NCBI RefSeq assembly: GCF_041107455.1
Contig: NZ_JBGBPY010000001.1
Coordinates: forward strand, 620,001-684,000
Direction of reading: 5' to 3'
DNA: 64,000 nt
Source: Rhodanobacter humi
Lineage (GTDB): Bacteria > Pseudomonadota > Gammaproteobacteria > Xanthomonadales > Rhodanobacteraceae
Under the pieces are notes generated by a model that was not told where the DNA came from, ran no database searches, and was given only the letters and a program-made list of their open reading frames with translations. Below are positions 1 to 7,262 of this stretch, in pieces. Position numbers and translations under genes: made by a program. Position 1 is the first letter of the stretch. Every line of letters begins with the position of its first letter.

Positions 1-6
1 ACGCCC

Positions 7-795
7 ATGCGACTGCAACTCGACGGCCGCCATGCCCTTGTCTGCGGCGCCTCGCAAGGCATCGGCCGCGCCAGTGCGATCGAACTGGCGCAACTCGGTG
101 CCAGCGTCACCGTGCTGGCGCGCCGCGCCGAGGCACTGGAAGCGCTGGTCGCCGAACTGCCGCGCACGCACGCGGCGCAGCGCCACGACTGCCTCGCCGT
201 GGACGTCGCCGACGCCGCCGCGCTGCGCGAGCATGCCGAGGCGCTGGTCGCCGCCGCACCGGTGCACATCCTTGTCAACAACAGCGGCGGTCCGCCGCCC
301 GGCAGCGTGCTCGACGCCACGCCGGACGATTTCCTCGCCGCCTGGCGCCAGCACCTGCTGGCCAACCACACGCTGGCGCAGGTCGTGGTGCCGGACATGC
401 GCGCGGCCGGCTGGGGCCGCATCGTCAACGTGATCTCCACCTCGGTGCGCGAGCCGATCCCCGGCATCGGCGTGTCCAACACCACGCGCGGCGCGGTGGC
501 CAGCTGGGCCAAGACCCTGGCCGGCGAGCTGGCGCCGTTCGGCATCACCGTCAACAACGTGCTGCCCGGTGCCACCCGCACGCCGCGCATCGAGCAGATC
601 GTCGCCGCGCGCGCGCAGAAGACCGGCAAGCCGCCGGCCGAGGTGCAGCAGGCAATGGAGGCCGAGGTGCCGATGCGCCGCTTCGCCGACCCTGCGGAAA
701 TCGCCGCCGCGGTGGCCTTCCTCGCCTCGCCCGCCGCCAGCTACATCACCGGGGTCAGCCTGCCGGTGGATGGCGGGCGGCTGCGCTCCTTGTAA
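7..795 (+). CDS. SDR-family oxidoreductase with degenerate catalytic motif
   Basis: 262 aa, the full length of a short-chain dehydrogenase/reductase. The Rossmann nucleotide-binding motif GASQGIG (residues 14-20) and the NNSGG motif (about 91-95) are intact, so NAD(P) binding is expected. The usual YxxxK catalytic pair is not there: the aligned positions read S157-N-T-T-R161 (GVSNTTRG), while Ser144/Ser146 remain near the normal catalytic Ser. It lies 57 nt upstream of an aminomuconate semialdehyde dehydrogenase on the same strand, so a role in the same aromatic/tryptophan degradation pathway is inferred. The substrate is unknown. The ATG at 7 is the first start in frame, and a start before the window edge cannot be excluded. 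Confidence 0.85.
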   Translation: MRLQLDGRHALVCGASQGIGRASAIELAQLGASVTVLARRAEALEALVAELPRTHAAQRHDCLAVDVADAAALREHAEALVAAAPVHILVNNSGGPPPGSVLDATPDDFLAAWRQHLLANHTLAQVVVPDMRAAGWGRIVNVISTSVREPIPGIGVSNTTRGAVASWAKTLAGELAPFGITVNNVLPGATRTPRIEQIVAARAQKTGKPPAEVQQAMEAEVPMRRFADPAEIAAAVAFLASPAASYITGVSLPVDGGRLRSL

Positions 796-852
796 GCGGG
801 CGTACGCTCGCGTCCGGTGCAATCGCGGGCCTCGCAGCGTAAGCTTGCGCGG

Positions 853-2319
853 ATGCCCATCACGCGCCTCGCCAACCTGATCGACGGCCGCCTCGTGCCG
901 CCACGCGCCGATCACTGGCTTGATGTGTTCGAACCCGCTACCGGCGAAGTCTTCGCCGAATGCCCCAACTCGAATGCCGCCGACATCGCCGCCGCGACCG
1001 ATGCCGCGCAACGCGCCGCGCCGGGCTGGGCCGCCATGCCGGTCGAGCAGCGCGCGCGCCTGCTGCAGCGCCTCGCCGACCTGGTCGAAGCCCGGCTCGA
1101 CGCATTCGCCGCCTTGGAATCGCGCGACAGCGGCAAGCCGGTGGCGCTGGCACGCCGCGTGGACATCCCGCGTGCGGTGAGTAACCTGCGCTTCTTCGCT
1201 GCCGCCGTCACGGCGTGGGGCAGCGAGTCGCACGCGATGGCGCTGGGTCCATCGGATCAGGGCGCGATCAATTACACGCTGCGCCAGCCGCTGGGCGTGG
1301 TGGGCTGCATCAGCCCGTGGAACCTGCCGCTGTACCTGTTCACCTGGAAGATCGCGCCCGCGCTGGCCGCGGGCAACGCGGTGGTGGCCAAGCCCTCCGA
1401 GATCACGCCCTGCACCGCCGCCCTGCTCGGCGAACTGGCGATCGAGGCCGGTCTGCCGCCCGGCGTGCTGAACATCGTGCATGGCCGCGGGCCCACGGTG
1501 GGCCAGGCCATCGTCGAGCATTCCGCGGTGAAAGCGGTGTCCTTCACCGGCAGCACCGCCACCGGCGCGCACATCGCCGCGGCTGCCGCCGCGCAATTCA
1601 AGAAGGTGTCGCTGGAAATGGGCGGCAAGAACCCGGCGATCGTGTTCGCCGACGCCGACCTTTCCGACGAAAACCTCGACACCCTCGTGCGCTCGGGCTT
1701 CGCCAACCAGGGCGAGATCTGCCTGTGCGGTTCGCGCCTGCTGGTGCAGCGATCCATCTACGACGGCTTCCGCGAGCGTTATCTCGAGCGCGTGCGCGCA
1801 CTGCGCGTGGGCGACCCGAACGACGACGCCAGCGAGCTCGGCGCACTGGTCTCGAAAGCGCATCACGACAAGGTGCTGGCCTGCCTCGCACAGGCGCGTG
1901 CCGAAGGCGGCCGCGTGCTCTGCGGCGGCGAGGCGGTGATCGTGCCCGGTCGTTGCGAACGCGGCTGGTTCGTGGCGCCCACGGTGATCGATGGCCTGCC
2001 GGACGTGGCCGCCACCAACCAGCAGGAAATCTTCGGCCCGGTGGTGACGCTGATCCCGTTCGAGGACGAGGCCGAGGCGCTGGCCATCGCCAACGGCACC
2101 GGTTACGGCCTGGCCGCCTCGCTGTGGACGCGCGACCTGTCGCGCGCCCACCGGCTCTCCGCGCAACTGGATTTCGGCATCGTGTGGGTCAACTGCTGGA
2201 TGCTGCGCGACCTGCGCACGCCGTTCGGCGGCGTGAAGCATTCCGGCGTCGGCCGCGAGGGCGGCGTCGAGGCGCTGCGCTTCTTCACCGAGCCGAAGAA
2301 CATCTGCATTCGCTACTGA
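853..2319 (+). CDS. 2-aminomuconate/2-hydroxymuconate semialdehyde dehydrogenase (ALDH family)
   Basis: 488 aa from ATG 853 (MPITRLANLIDGR); a GTG at 817 would add 12 unconvincing residues. It is an NAD-dependent aldehyde dehydrogenase. The general-base region SLEMGGKNP and the nucleophile region FANQGEICLC (Cys290 likely catalytic) are clear. The GEICLC form is characteristic of the ALDH8A1/AmnC-type subgroup, which oxidises 2-aminomuconate 6-semialdehyde in the 3-hydroxyanthranilate branch of tryptophan breakdown. A deaminase-like RidA protein lies two genes downstream, which supports this over a betaine or general aldehyde role. Carbonic anhydrase follows after 9 nt, suggesting one transcript. 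Family assignment is firm; substrate is inferred. Confidence 0.88.
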   Translation: MPITRLANLIDGRLVPPRADHWLDVFEPATGEVFAECPNSNAADIAAATDAAQRAAPGWAAMPVEQRARLLQRLADLVEARLDAFAALESRDSGKPVALARRVDIPRAVSNLRFFAAAVTAWGSESHAMALGPSDQGAINYTLRQPLGVVGCISPWNLPLYLFTWKIAPALAAGNAVVAKPSEITPCTAALLGELAIEAGLPPGVLNIVHGRGPTVGQAIVEHSAVKAVSFTGSTATGAHIAAAAAAQFKKVSLEMGGKNPAIVFADADLSDENLDTLVRSGFANQGEICLCGSRLLVQRSIYDGFRERYLERVRALRVGDPNDDASELGALVSKAHHDKVLACLAQARAEGGRVLCGGEAVIVPGRCERGWFVAPTVIDGLPDVAATNQQEIFGPVVTLIPFEDEAEALAIANGTGYGLAASLWTRDLSRAHRLSAQLDFGIVWVNCWMLRDLRTPFGGVKHSGVGREGGVEALRFFTEPKNICIRY

Positions 2320-2328
2320 AGGACACCG

Positions 2329-2994
2329 ATGAATTCGATCAAAGACCTGCTGGCCAACAACCGGCGCTGGGCCACCGAAACCACCGCCAAAGAGCCGGAC
2401 TTCTTCGAGAAGCTCGCGAGCCAGCAGTCGCCGAAATACCTGTGGATCGGCTGCTCCGATTCGCGAGTGCCGGCCACCCAGATCGTGGACCTGCCGCCCG
2501 GCGAGATCTTCGTCCACCGCAACGTGGCGAACGTGGTGGTGCACACCGACCTCAACGCGCTCAGCACCATCCAGTTCGCGGTGGACGTGCTCAAGGTGAA
2601 GCACATCCTGGTGGTCGGCCACTACGGCTGCGGCGGCGTGGGCGCGGTGCTGAAGGAATCGCGCCTCGGCCTGATCGACAACTGGCTCCGCCACATCGGC
2701 GACATCGCGCTCAAGCACCCCGACAAGCTCGATCCGGCCATCGAATTTGCGGTGCGCCACGCGCGCCTGTGCGAGTTGAACGCGATCGAGCAGGCGCTCA
2801 ACGTTTGCCATACCACCGTGGTGCGCGAGGCTTGGGAGCGCGGTCAGCCGCTGGCCGTGCATGCCTGGATCTACGGCCTGGACAACGGCCACATCACCGA
2901 CCTAGGCCTCGACGTGCGCGGCCACGAACAACTACCTGCCGCCTATGAAGGTGTGCTGGCCAGCCTCACCGGGCGTTGGAGCGCCGCGGCATGA
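2329..2994 (+). CDS. can: Beta-class carbonic anhydrase
   Basis: 221 aa, matching the 220 aa of E. coli Can. Zinc ligands sit at the classical positions: Cys42 and Asp44 in GCSDSRVP, and His98 and Cys101 in GHYGCGGV. It interconverts CO2 and bicarbonate in the cytoplasm. It starts 9 nt after the semialdehyde dehydrogenase, and its stop overlaps the start of the RidA-like gene (ATGA, 2991-2994), so it sits inside a catabolic transcription unit. Decarboxylation of the pathway's earlier intermediate ACMS releases CO2, which could explain the linkage; that is inference. Confidence 0.95.
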   Translation: MNSIKDLLANNRRWATETTAKEPDFFEKLASQQSPKYLWIGCSDSRVPATQIVDLPPGEIFVHRNVANVVVHTDLNALSTIQFAVDVLKVKHILVVGHYGCGGVGAVLKESRLGLIDNWLRHIGDIALKHPDKLDPAIEFAVRHARLCELNAIEQALNVCHTTVVREAWERGQPLAVHAWIYGLDNGHITDLGLDVRGHEQLPAAYEGVLASLTGRWSAAA

Positions 2995-3422
2995 GCGACG
3001 TCGTGCGCACCGACGCGGCGCCGGCGCCGGTGGGCGCCTACCCGCACGCGCGACGGGTGGGCCACCTGCTGTTCCTGTCCGGCGTCGGCCCGCGCCAGCC
3101 GGGCACGAACGCCATCCCCGGCAACGTGCACGACGCCGACGGCAAGCTGGTCGCCTACGACATCGAGGCGCAGTGCCGCCAGGTGTTCGCGAACGTGCGC
3201 GCGGTGCTGGAAGCGAGCGGCGCGCGCTGGGAGGACCTGGTCGACGTCACCGTGTTCCTCACCGACATGGCGCGCGACTTCGCCGCCTACAACAAGCTGT
3301 ACGCCGAGTGCTTCGCCGGCGTGGACGCCTGCCGCACCACGCTGGGCATCACCGCGTTGCCCACGCCGATCGCGATCGAGTTGAAGTGCATGGCCGTGGT
3401 TGGTGTCGGCAATCATCCCTGA
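2991..3422 (+). CDS. RidA/YjgF-family protein, probable 2-aminomuconate deaminase
   Basis: 143 aa from the ATG at 2991, which overlaps the stop of can by the ATGA arrangement; this indicates translational coupling. The RidA (YjgF/YER057c) fold is recognisable from GAYPHARRVGHLLFLSG near the N terminus, VTVFLTDM in the middle and the C-terminal IELKCMAVV strand. RidA proteins hydrolyse enamine/imine intermediates, and one branch is the 2-aminomuconate deaminase of 3-hydroxyanthranilate degradation. Position next to an AMSDH-type dehydrogenase favours that role. A general enamine deaminase function remains possible. A strong hairpin terminator follows at 3499. Confidence 0.85.
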   Translation: MSDVVRTDAAPAPVGAYPHARRVGHLLFLSGVGPRQPGTNAIPGNVHDADGKLVAYDIEAQCRQVFANVRAVLEASGARWEDLVDVTVFLTDMARDFAAYNKLYAECFAGVDACRTTLGITALPTPIAIELKCMAVVGVGNHP

Positions 3423-3498
3423 TCGCGAGGATCAAACGGGCGGCCATCCTTGGCCGCACTTTTCAAGAGCTCTTTCAACCATCCCGATCATAAAAAAA

Positions 3499-3525
3499 AC
3501 CCGCCGGCGTACCGGCGGGTTTTTC
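3499..3525. terminator. Bidirectional intrinsic terminator
   Basis: A GC-rich stem (CCCGCCGG paired with CCGGCGGG around a cgta loop) has an A-tract on its left (3492-3499) and a T-tract on its right (3520-3524). It can therefore terminate the RidA operon on the plus strand and the converging Asr-like gene on the minus strand. Confidence 0.9.
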
Positions 3526-3547
3526 GTGATACCGGGAATCCCGGCGA

Positions 3548-3820
3548 TCAGCCAGCCGTGGAGGCCGAAGCGGCTTCTGACTTCTTGGCGGCCTTCTTGT
3601 GGCTCTTGTGATGCTTGCTGGACTTGTGGTGGCTGGCGGTCTTGTGCTCGGAGGTCATGGCGTGCTCGGCGGCAGGGGCCTCGGTCTGCGGAGCCGCGGC
3701 CGGAGCAGCCTGCTGGGCAGCAGCCGGAGCCGCCGCCGGAGCGGCCTGCTGGGCCAGCACGGACCCGGAAAGGGCCACACCCGCGACAAGCAGAGAAGCA
3801 ATGGCAAGCTTACGGATCAT
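3548..3820 (-). CDS. Small secreted Ala/Pro then His/Lys-rich protein (Asr-like)
   Basis: 90 aa starting at MIRKLAIASLLVAG. An N-terminal signal peptide (about 1-24, ending SVLAQQ) is followed by an Ala/Pro/Gln low-complexity stretch (AAPAAAPAAAQQ) and a basic tail rich in His and Lys (SHHKSSKHHKSHKKAAKK). This layout strongly resembles the enterobacterial acid-shock protein Asr, a periplasmic intrinsically disordered cationic protein, but similarity is compositional and homology is not shown. A GAGG Shine-Dalgarno lies just upstream of the ATG. A longer reading to 3940 has no signal peptide at its start and is unlikely. It converges on the RidA operon across a shared terminator. Confidence 0.75.
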   Translation of the reverse strand: MIRKLAIASLLVAGVALSGSVLAQQAAPAAAPAAAQQAAPAAAPQTEAPAAEHAMTSEHKTASHHKSSKHHKSHKKAAKKSEAASASTAG

Positions 3821-4103
3821 GATGGTGCGCCTCAATGTAATTGTTGTATCGCGAACCCGGCCGGAACCCGGCACCACGGGTGGCGCGACGGGGGCCACAA
3901 TAGCAGCACGCCGGACGTACCGGCACTGAACGAGATACACATTTTGCGGAATGCATCGACTACGGATATCCGGGCTTCAGCTTGGTGACGATGCGTATAA
4001 CAAACCGGTCCCACGCGGCCTGCCGGCACCGGTTCGCAAGCCGTGCGGGCGACGCCGGCACGCGACCGGAACGGGAGCCGGCGCAGGCCCGGCAACGGCG
4101 TCG
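3821..4103. other. Gene-free interval upstream of the Asr-like gene
   Basis: 283 nt between the start of the Asr-like gene and the 3' end of the DadA-like gene, both read leftward. It should hold the promoter and leader of the Asr-like gene. It is locally less GC-rich near 3930-4000 (for example tgcggaatgcatcgactacg). I see no confident ORF, tRNA or terminator. Confidence 0.5.
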
Positions 4104-5363
4104 TCAGAGGCCAAAACGCGCCGGCGCGTAGGGCAGCGGATCGAGCACCGGCGTGGTGCCGCCGAGCTGCGCGGCGACCAGCTCGCCGGTGGCGGCCGAC
4201 ATGCTCACCCCCAGCATGCCGTGCGCCGTGGCCAGGTGCAGGTTGGACCAGCGCGTGCTGGGACCGATGATCGGCACCTCGTCCACGCTCATCGGCCGCC
4301 AGCCCCACCATTCCTCCAGCTGCCGCGGACCCTCCGGCTCGTGCAATCCGGCGGCCGCGCCGCGGCGCAGCGCGTCGAGGCGGGCGCGGTTGAGGCCTTC
4401 GGCGTAGCCGGAAAACTCCATCGTGCTGCCCAGCCGGTAGCCGCTGGCCCAAGTGGTGACGCAGACCTGCGCCTCGCGCAGCACCAGCGCGTGACGCGGG
4501 GCACGGGCGGGACGCGTGTAGGTGATCGAATAACCCTTGCCCGGCTGCATCGGCAGGCGCAGGCCCAGCGTGCGGGCCAGCAGCGGCGACCAGGCGCCCA
4601 GCGCCAGCAGCACGCGCCCGCCCGCGAATGCGCCGCGCGAGGTACGCACTTGCGTGATGCGCCGGCCGTCGACATCGAAACCCTCGATGCGCGCGCCGCT
4701 CTCGATCACGCCACCCAGCTCGCGCACGCGCCGCACCAGTTCGGCTACGTAGCGGTCCGGCCGCAGCCGCGCATCGCCGGGATGGAACAGGCCGCCGACC
4801 ACGCCGGGCTTCAGCGCCGGCTCCATTGCCTCCACCGCGTCGCCACGCAGGCGTCGCACCTCGACGCCGAGGCGGTCGAGCACGGTGGCGTGGTGGCGCT
4901 CGTCGGCCGCCATCACCGGCACGCTGCGATAGACGTAAAGCTCGCCCTCCTCGGCGAATTCGCAGTCCAGCGCCTCGTCGCGCACCAGCTCGCCCAGCAG
5001 TCGGCGCGAGCGCTGCAGGATCGCCGAACGCGCCGTGGCGGCGCGATGGAAATCCGCCCAGTTGCAGTGCCGGGCGAAGCCCAGCAGCCAGCGCAGGCGC
5101 GGGCCGTCGAAACGGGGATTGAGGTAGAGCGGCGCGTCGGCGCGCAGCATCGAGCGCAAGGCCACGCCCAGCGTGCCTGGCATCGCCAGCGGCGCGGCAT
5201 GGCTGGGCGTGATGGTGCCGCAGTTGCCGTGCGAGGCGCCGCAGCCGGGCGTGCCCTGTTCCAGCACGCGCACCGATGCTCCCTGGCGCAACAGGAACAA
5301 CGCACAGGCAAGGCCGATCACCCCGCCGCCGAGTATCAATACATCCCCGCCCGTCGTATCCAT
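4104..5363 (-). CDS. FAD-dependent D-amino-acid dehydrogenase family oxidoreductase (DadA-like)
   Basis: 419 aa. The N terminus carries the FAD dinucleotide-binding motif LILGGGVIGLACALFLL, followed by the CGASHGNCGTITPSH segment typical of DadA/D-hydroxyproline dehydrogenases. The C-terminal part has GKGYSITY and RPMSVDEVPIIGPS, also typical of DAO-family enzymes. It oxidatively deaminates D-amino or cyclic imino acids and passes electrons to the respiratory chain at the inner membrane. The ATG at 5363 places the FAD motif at residue 9, as usual. No alanine racemase or hydroxyproline gene lies nearby, so the exact substrate is open. Confidence 0.85.
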   Translation of the reverse strand: MDTTGGDVLILGGGVIGLACALFLLRQGASVRVLEQGTPGCGASHGNCGTITPSHAAPLAMPGTLGVALRSMLRADAPLYLNPRFDGPRLRWLLGFARHCNWADFHRAATARSAILQRSRRLLGELVRDEALDCEFAEEGELYVYRSVPVMAADERHHATVLDRLGVEVRRLRGDAVEAMEPALKPGVVGGLFHPGDARLRPDRYVAELVRRVRELGGVIESGARIEGFDVDGRRITQVRTSRGAFAGGRVLLALGAWSPLLARTLGLRLPMQPGKGYSITYTRPARAPRHALVLREAQVCVTTWASGYRLGSTMEFSGYAEGLNRARLDALRRGAAAGLHEPEGPRQLEEWWGWRPMSVDEVPIIGPSTRWSNLHLATAHGMLGVSMSAATGELVAAQLGGTTPVLDPLPYAPARFGL

Positions 5364-5455
5364 CCGAGCATTGTAACCGCCTGCTGCGTCGCGTCATGCG
5401 CGCACCGCAGGCAACGTGCACCATGCGAGGCGCCTACTCCCCCAAGGCAACCACC

Positions 5456-6787
5456 ATGCTGGCCAGACATGCCGTTCGTGCGAGCTTCATTGCCGCGCTG
5501 CTGGTTTGCGCCAGCGCCGCCGCGCAGTCGTTCGACCCTTCCTCGCTGAAACTGCTGCAGACCATGGAGCGCAAGCCGACCACGCTGGCGCGCTACCAGT
5601 ACCTCGTCCAGAAAGTGCAGACACTCTCGCACGACGACCAACTGCTGGCGCTGCAGTTCATGGCCTTTTCGCAGGCCGAACTCGGCCTCTACGACCAGGC
5701 CGTGTTCGGCTTCCCGCTGAAGAACGCACTGCCGGACGGCTTCACGCTGCCGACGCCGACGGAGTGGAAATCGGCGGACGCAGTCGACGCCATCACCGCG
5801 CTCGCGGCGCAACGGCGCATCGTGATGGTCAACGAGGCGCACCACGACGGGCATACCCGGCAGCTCACGCTGGAACTGTTGCCGCGGCTGCGCGCGCTGG
5901 GCTTCACCTACTTCGCCGCCGAGGCGCTGGGCGACGACGATCCCGACCTGGCCAGGCGCGGCTATCCCGTGCGCAAGAGCGGCACGGAATACCTGCGCGA
6001 CCCGATGTACGGCGACATCCTGCGCGAGGCGATCCGGCTGGGCTACACGATCGTCCCCTACGACAACGCGCTGGCCGGGGAGGCGCGCGAAGCCGCGCAA
6101 GCCGAGGCCTTGTACCGGAAGGTGTTCGCGAAAGACCCCAACGCACGGCTGTTCGTGCATGCCGGCTACGCCCATATCGACAAGGCACCAGGCCGTCTGG
6201 GCAAGTGGCAGCCGATGGCGATGCAACTGGAAAAGCTCACCGGGCTGGTGCCGCTCTCCATCGACCAGACCGACTTCCTCGAAACCGGCCTGGACAGCTC
6301 GGATGCCTACCACCGGCTCGCGCACGCATTCCCGTCCGACAAGCCCGAGATCCTGCTGAACCGCCAGACCGGCCAGCCGTGGAGTGCACGACCAGCGGCC
6401 TACGACATCAACGTGATCCTGCCGGCCACCCTCAGCATCGAGGCTTTCGGCAAATACAAATACGGCGGCCGGCTCAACTACGAACAGGTCGGCCTGCCGC
6501 ACGTGATCGACACCAACGAAATGCAGCGGGCGGGCTGGCTCACGCTGGGCGGCAAGCGGCGCCCCTATGCGATCGACGCGGCACTGTGCCGAGGCACGAT
6601 CCCCTGCGTGGTCGACGCGTACTACCTTGGCGAACCGAACGACGCCATCGCCGCCGACCGCTACGCCTTCATGGGTCCCACCGAAACGAGCAAGCTCTAC
6701 CTGCGCCCCGGCGCCTATCGGCTGCGCGCCAGCGACGGCAATGACCGCACGCTGTCGGAAAGCACCATCAAGATAGCGCCGCCGTAA
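5456..6787 (+). CDS. Exported TIKI/ChaN-like (EreA-type superfamily) protein of unknown function
   Basis: 443 aa starting at MLARHAVRASFIAALL, which gives a clear signal peptide (cleavage near ASAAAQS). The core reads RIVMVNEAHHDGHTRQL, then FTYFAAEALGDDD, then IVPYDN and LFVHAGYAHIDK. This order of acidic and His residues resembles the haem-binding/TIKI/erythromycin-esterase-like superfamily, whose members are metal-dependent hydrolases or haem-binding proteins. The C-terminal about 130 residues (from YDINVILPATL) look like a separate beta-rich domain. It is divergent from the DadA-like gene with a 92-nt gap. The superfamily call is tentative and the function unknown. Confidence 0.7.
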   Translation: MLARHAVRASFIAALLVCASAAAQSFDPSSLKLLQTMERKPTTLARYQYLVQKVQTLSHDDQLLALQFMAFSQAELGLYDQAVFGFPLKNALPDGFTLPTPTEWKSADAVDAITALAAQRRIVMVNEAHHDGHTRQLTLELLPRLRALGFTYFAAEALGDDDPDLARRGYPVRKSGTEYLRDPMYGDILREAIRLGYTIVPYDNALAGEAREAAQAEALYRKVFAKDPNARLFVHAGYAHIDKAPGRLGKWQPMAMQLEKLTGLVPLSIDQTDFLETGLDSSDAYHRLAHAFPSDKPEILLNRQTGQPWSARPAAYDINVILPATLSIEAFGKYKYGGRLNYEQVGLPHVIDTNEMQRAGWLTLGGKRRPYAIDAALCRGTIPCVVDAYYLGEPNDAIAADRYAFMGPTETSKLYLRPGAYRLRASDGNDRTLSESTIKIAPP

Positions 6788-6818
6788 GGACGCTCTGATC
6801 AACCCCTTGCGCCAGAAA

Positions 6819-6858
6819 GATTACGGGCGTAGTCTTCAATGAGACTACGCCCGTAATC
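6819..6858. promoter_or_regulatory. BlaI-type operator: 17-bp perfect inverted repeat
   Basis: Two 17-nt arms (6819-6835 and 6842-6858) are exact reverse complements around a 6-nt spacer, 17 nt before the BlaI-family start codon. Each arm itself contains the imperfect dyad ATTACGGGCGTAGT. That resembles BlaI/MecI half-site spacing with TAC/GTA edges, so the region offers two dimer sites. Operator function is inferred from position and symmetry. As RNA it could also form a strong leader hairpin. Confidence 0.75.
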
Positions 6859-6874
6859 CTTTGCAGGTGCAACC

Positions 6875-7261
6875 ATGCCGAACCCTGTTCCCGCGATCAG
6901 CGAAGCCGAAAGCCGCGTGATGGAAGTGCTGTGGCGCAAGGCGCCGCAGACTTCCGAGGACATCGTCGCCGCCGTGCAACAGGGCAGCGACTGGCATGAA
7001 AAGACCATCCGCACCCTGCTCGGCCGCCTGCTCGGCAAGGGCGCGGTAAGCGCGGAGAAGGATGGCCGGCGCTACCTCTACGCCCCCGTGCTGAGCCGTG
7101 AACAATGGCAGTCGCAGGAGAGCCGCAGCCTGCTCGACCGCGTGTTCGGCGGCAAGCTCAGTCCGCTGCTGGCGCATTTCAGCGAGCACGAGAAGCTCGG
7201 CGCGAAGGACGTGGCCGAGCTGCGCAAGCTGCTGGCAGCCATCGAGAAGAAGGAACGCTGA
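6875..7261 (+). CDS. BlaI/MecI/CopY-family transcriptional repressor
   Basis: 128 aa. A winged-helix N terminus (AISEAESRVMEVLWRKAP, then TIRTLLGRLLGKGAVSAEKDGRRYLYAP) and a helical C-terminal dimerisation segment match BlaI-type repressors, which are inactivated by a partner M56 metallopeptidase. That partner starts 2 nt after the stop. The large palindrome immediately upstream suggests autorepression of the pair. No beta-lactamase gene lies nearby, so the regulon is not antibiotic resistance on the evidence here. Confidence 0.92.
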   Translation: MPNPVPAISEAESRVMEVLWRKAPQTSEDIVAAVQQGSDWHEKTIRTLLGRLLGKGAVSAEKDGRRYLYAPVLSREQWQSQESRSLLDRVFGGKLSPLLAHFSEHEKLGAKDVAELRKLLAAIEKKER

Positions 7262-7262
7262 G

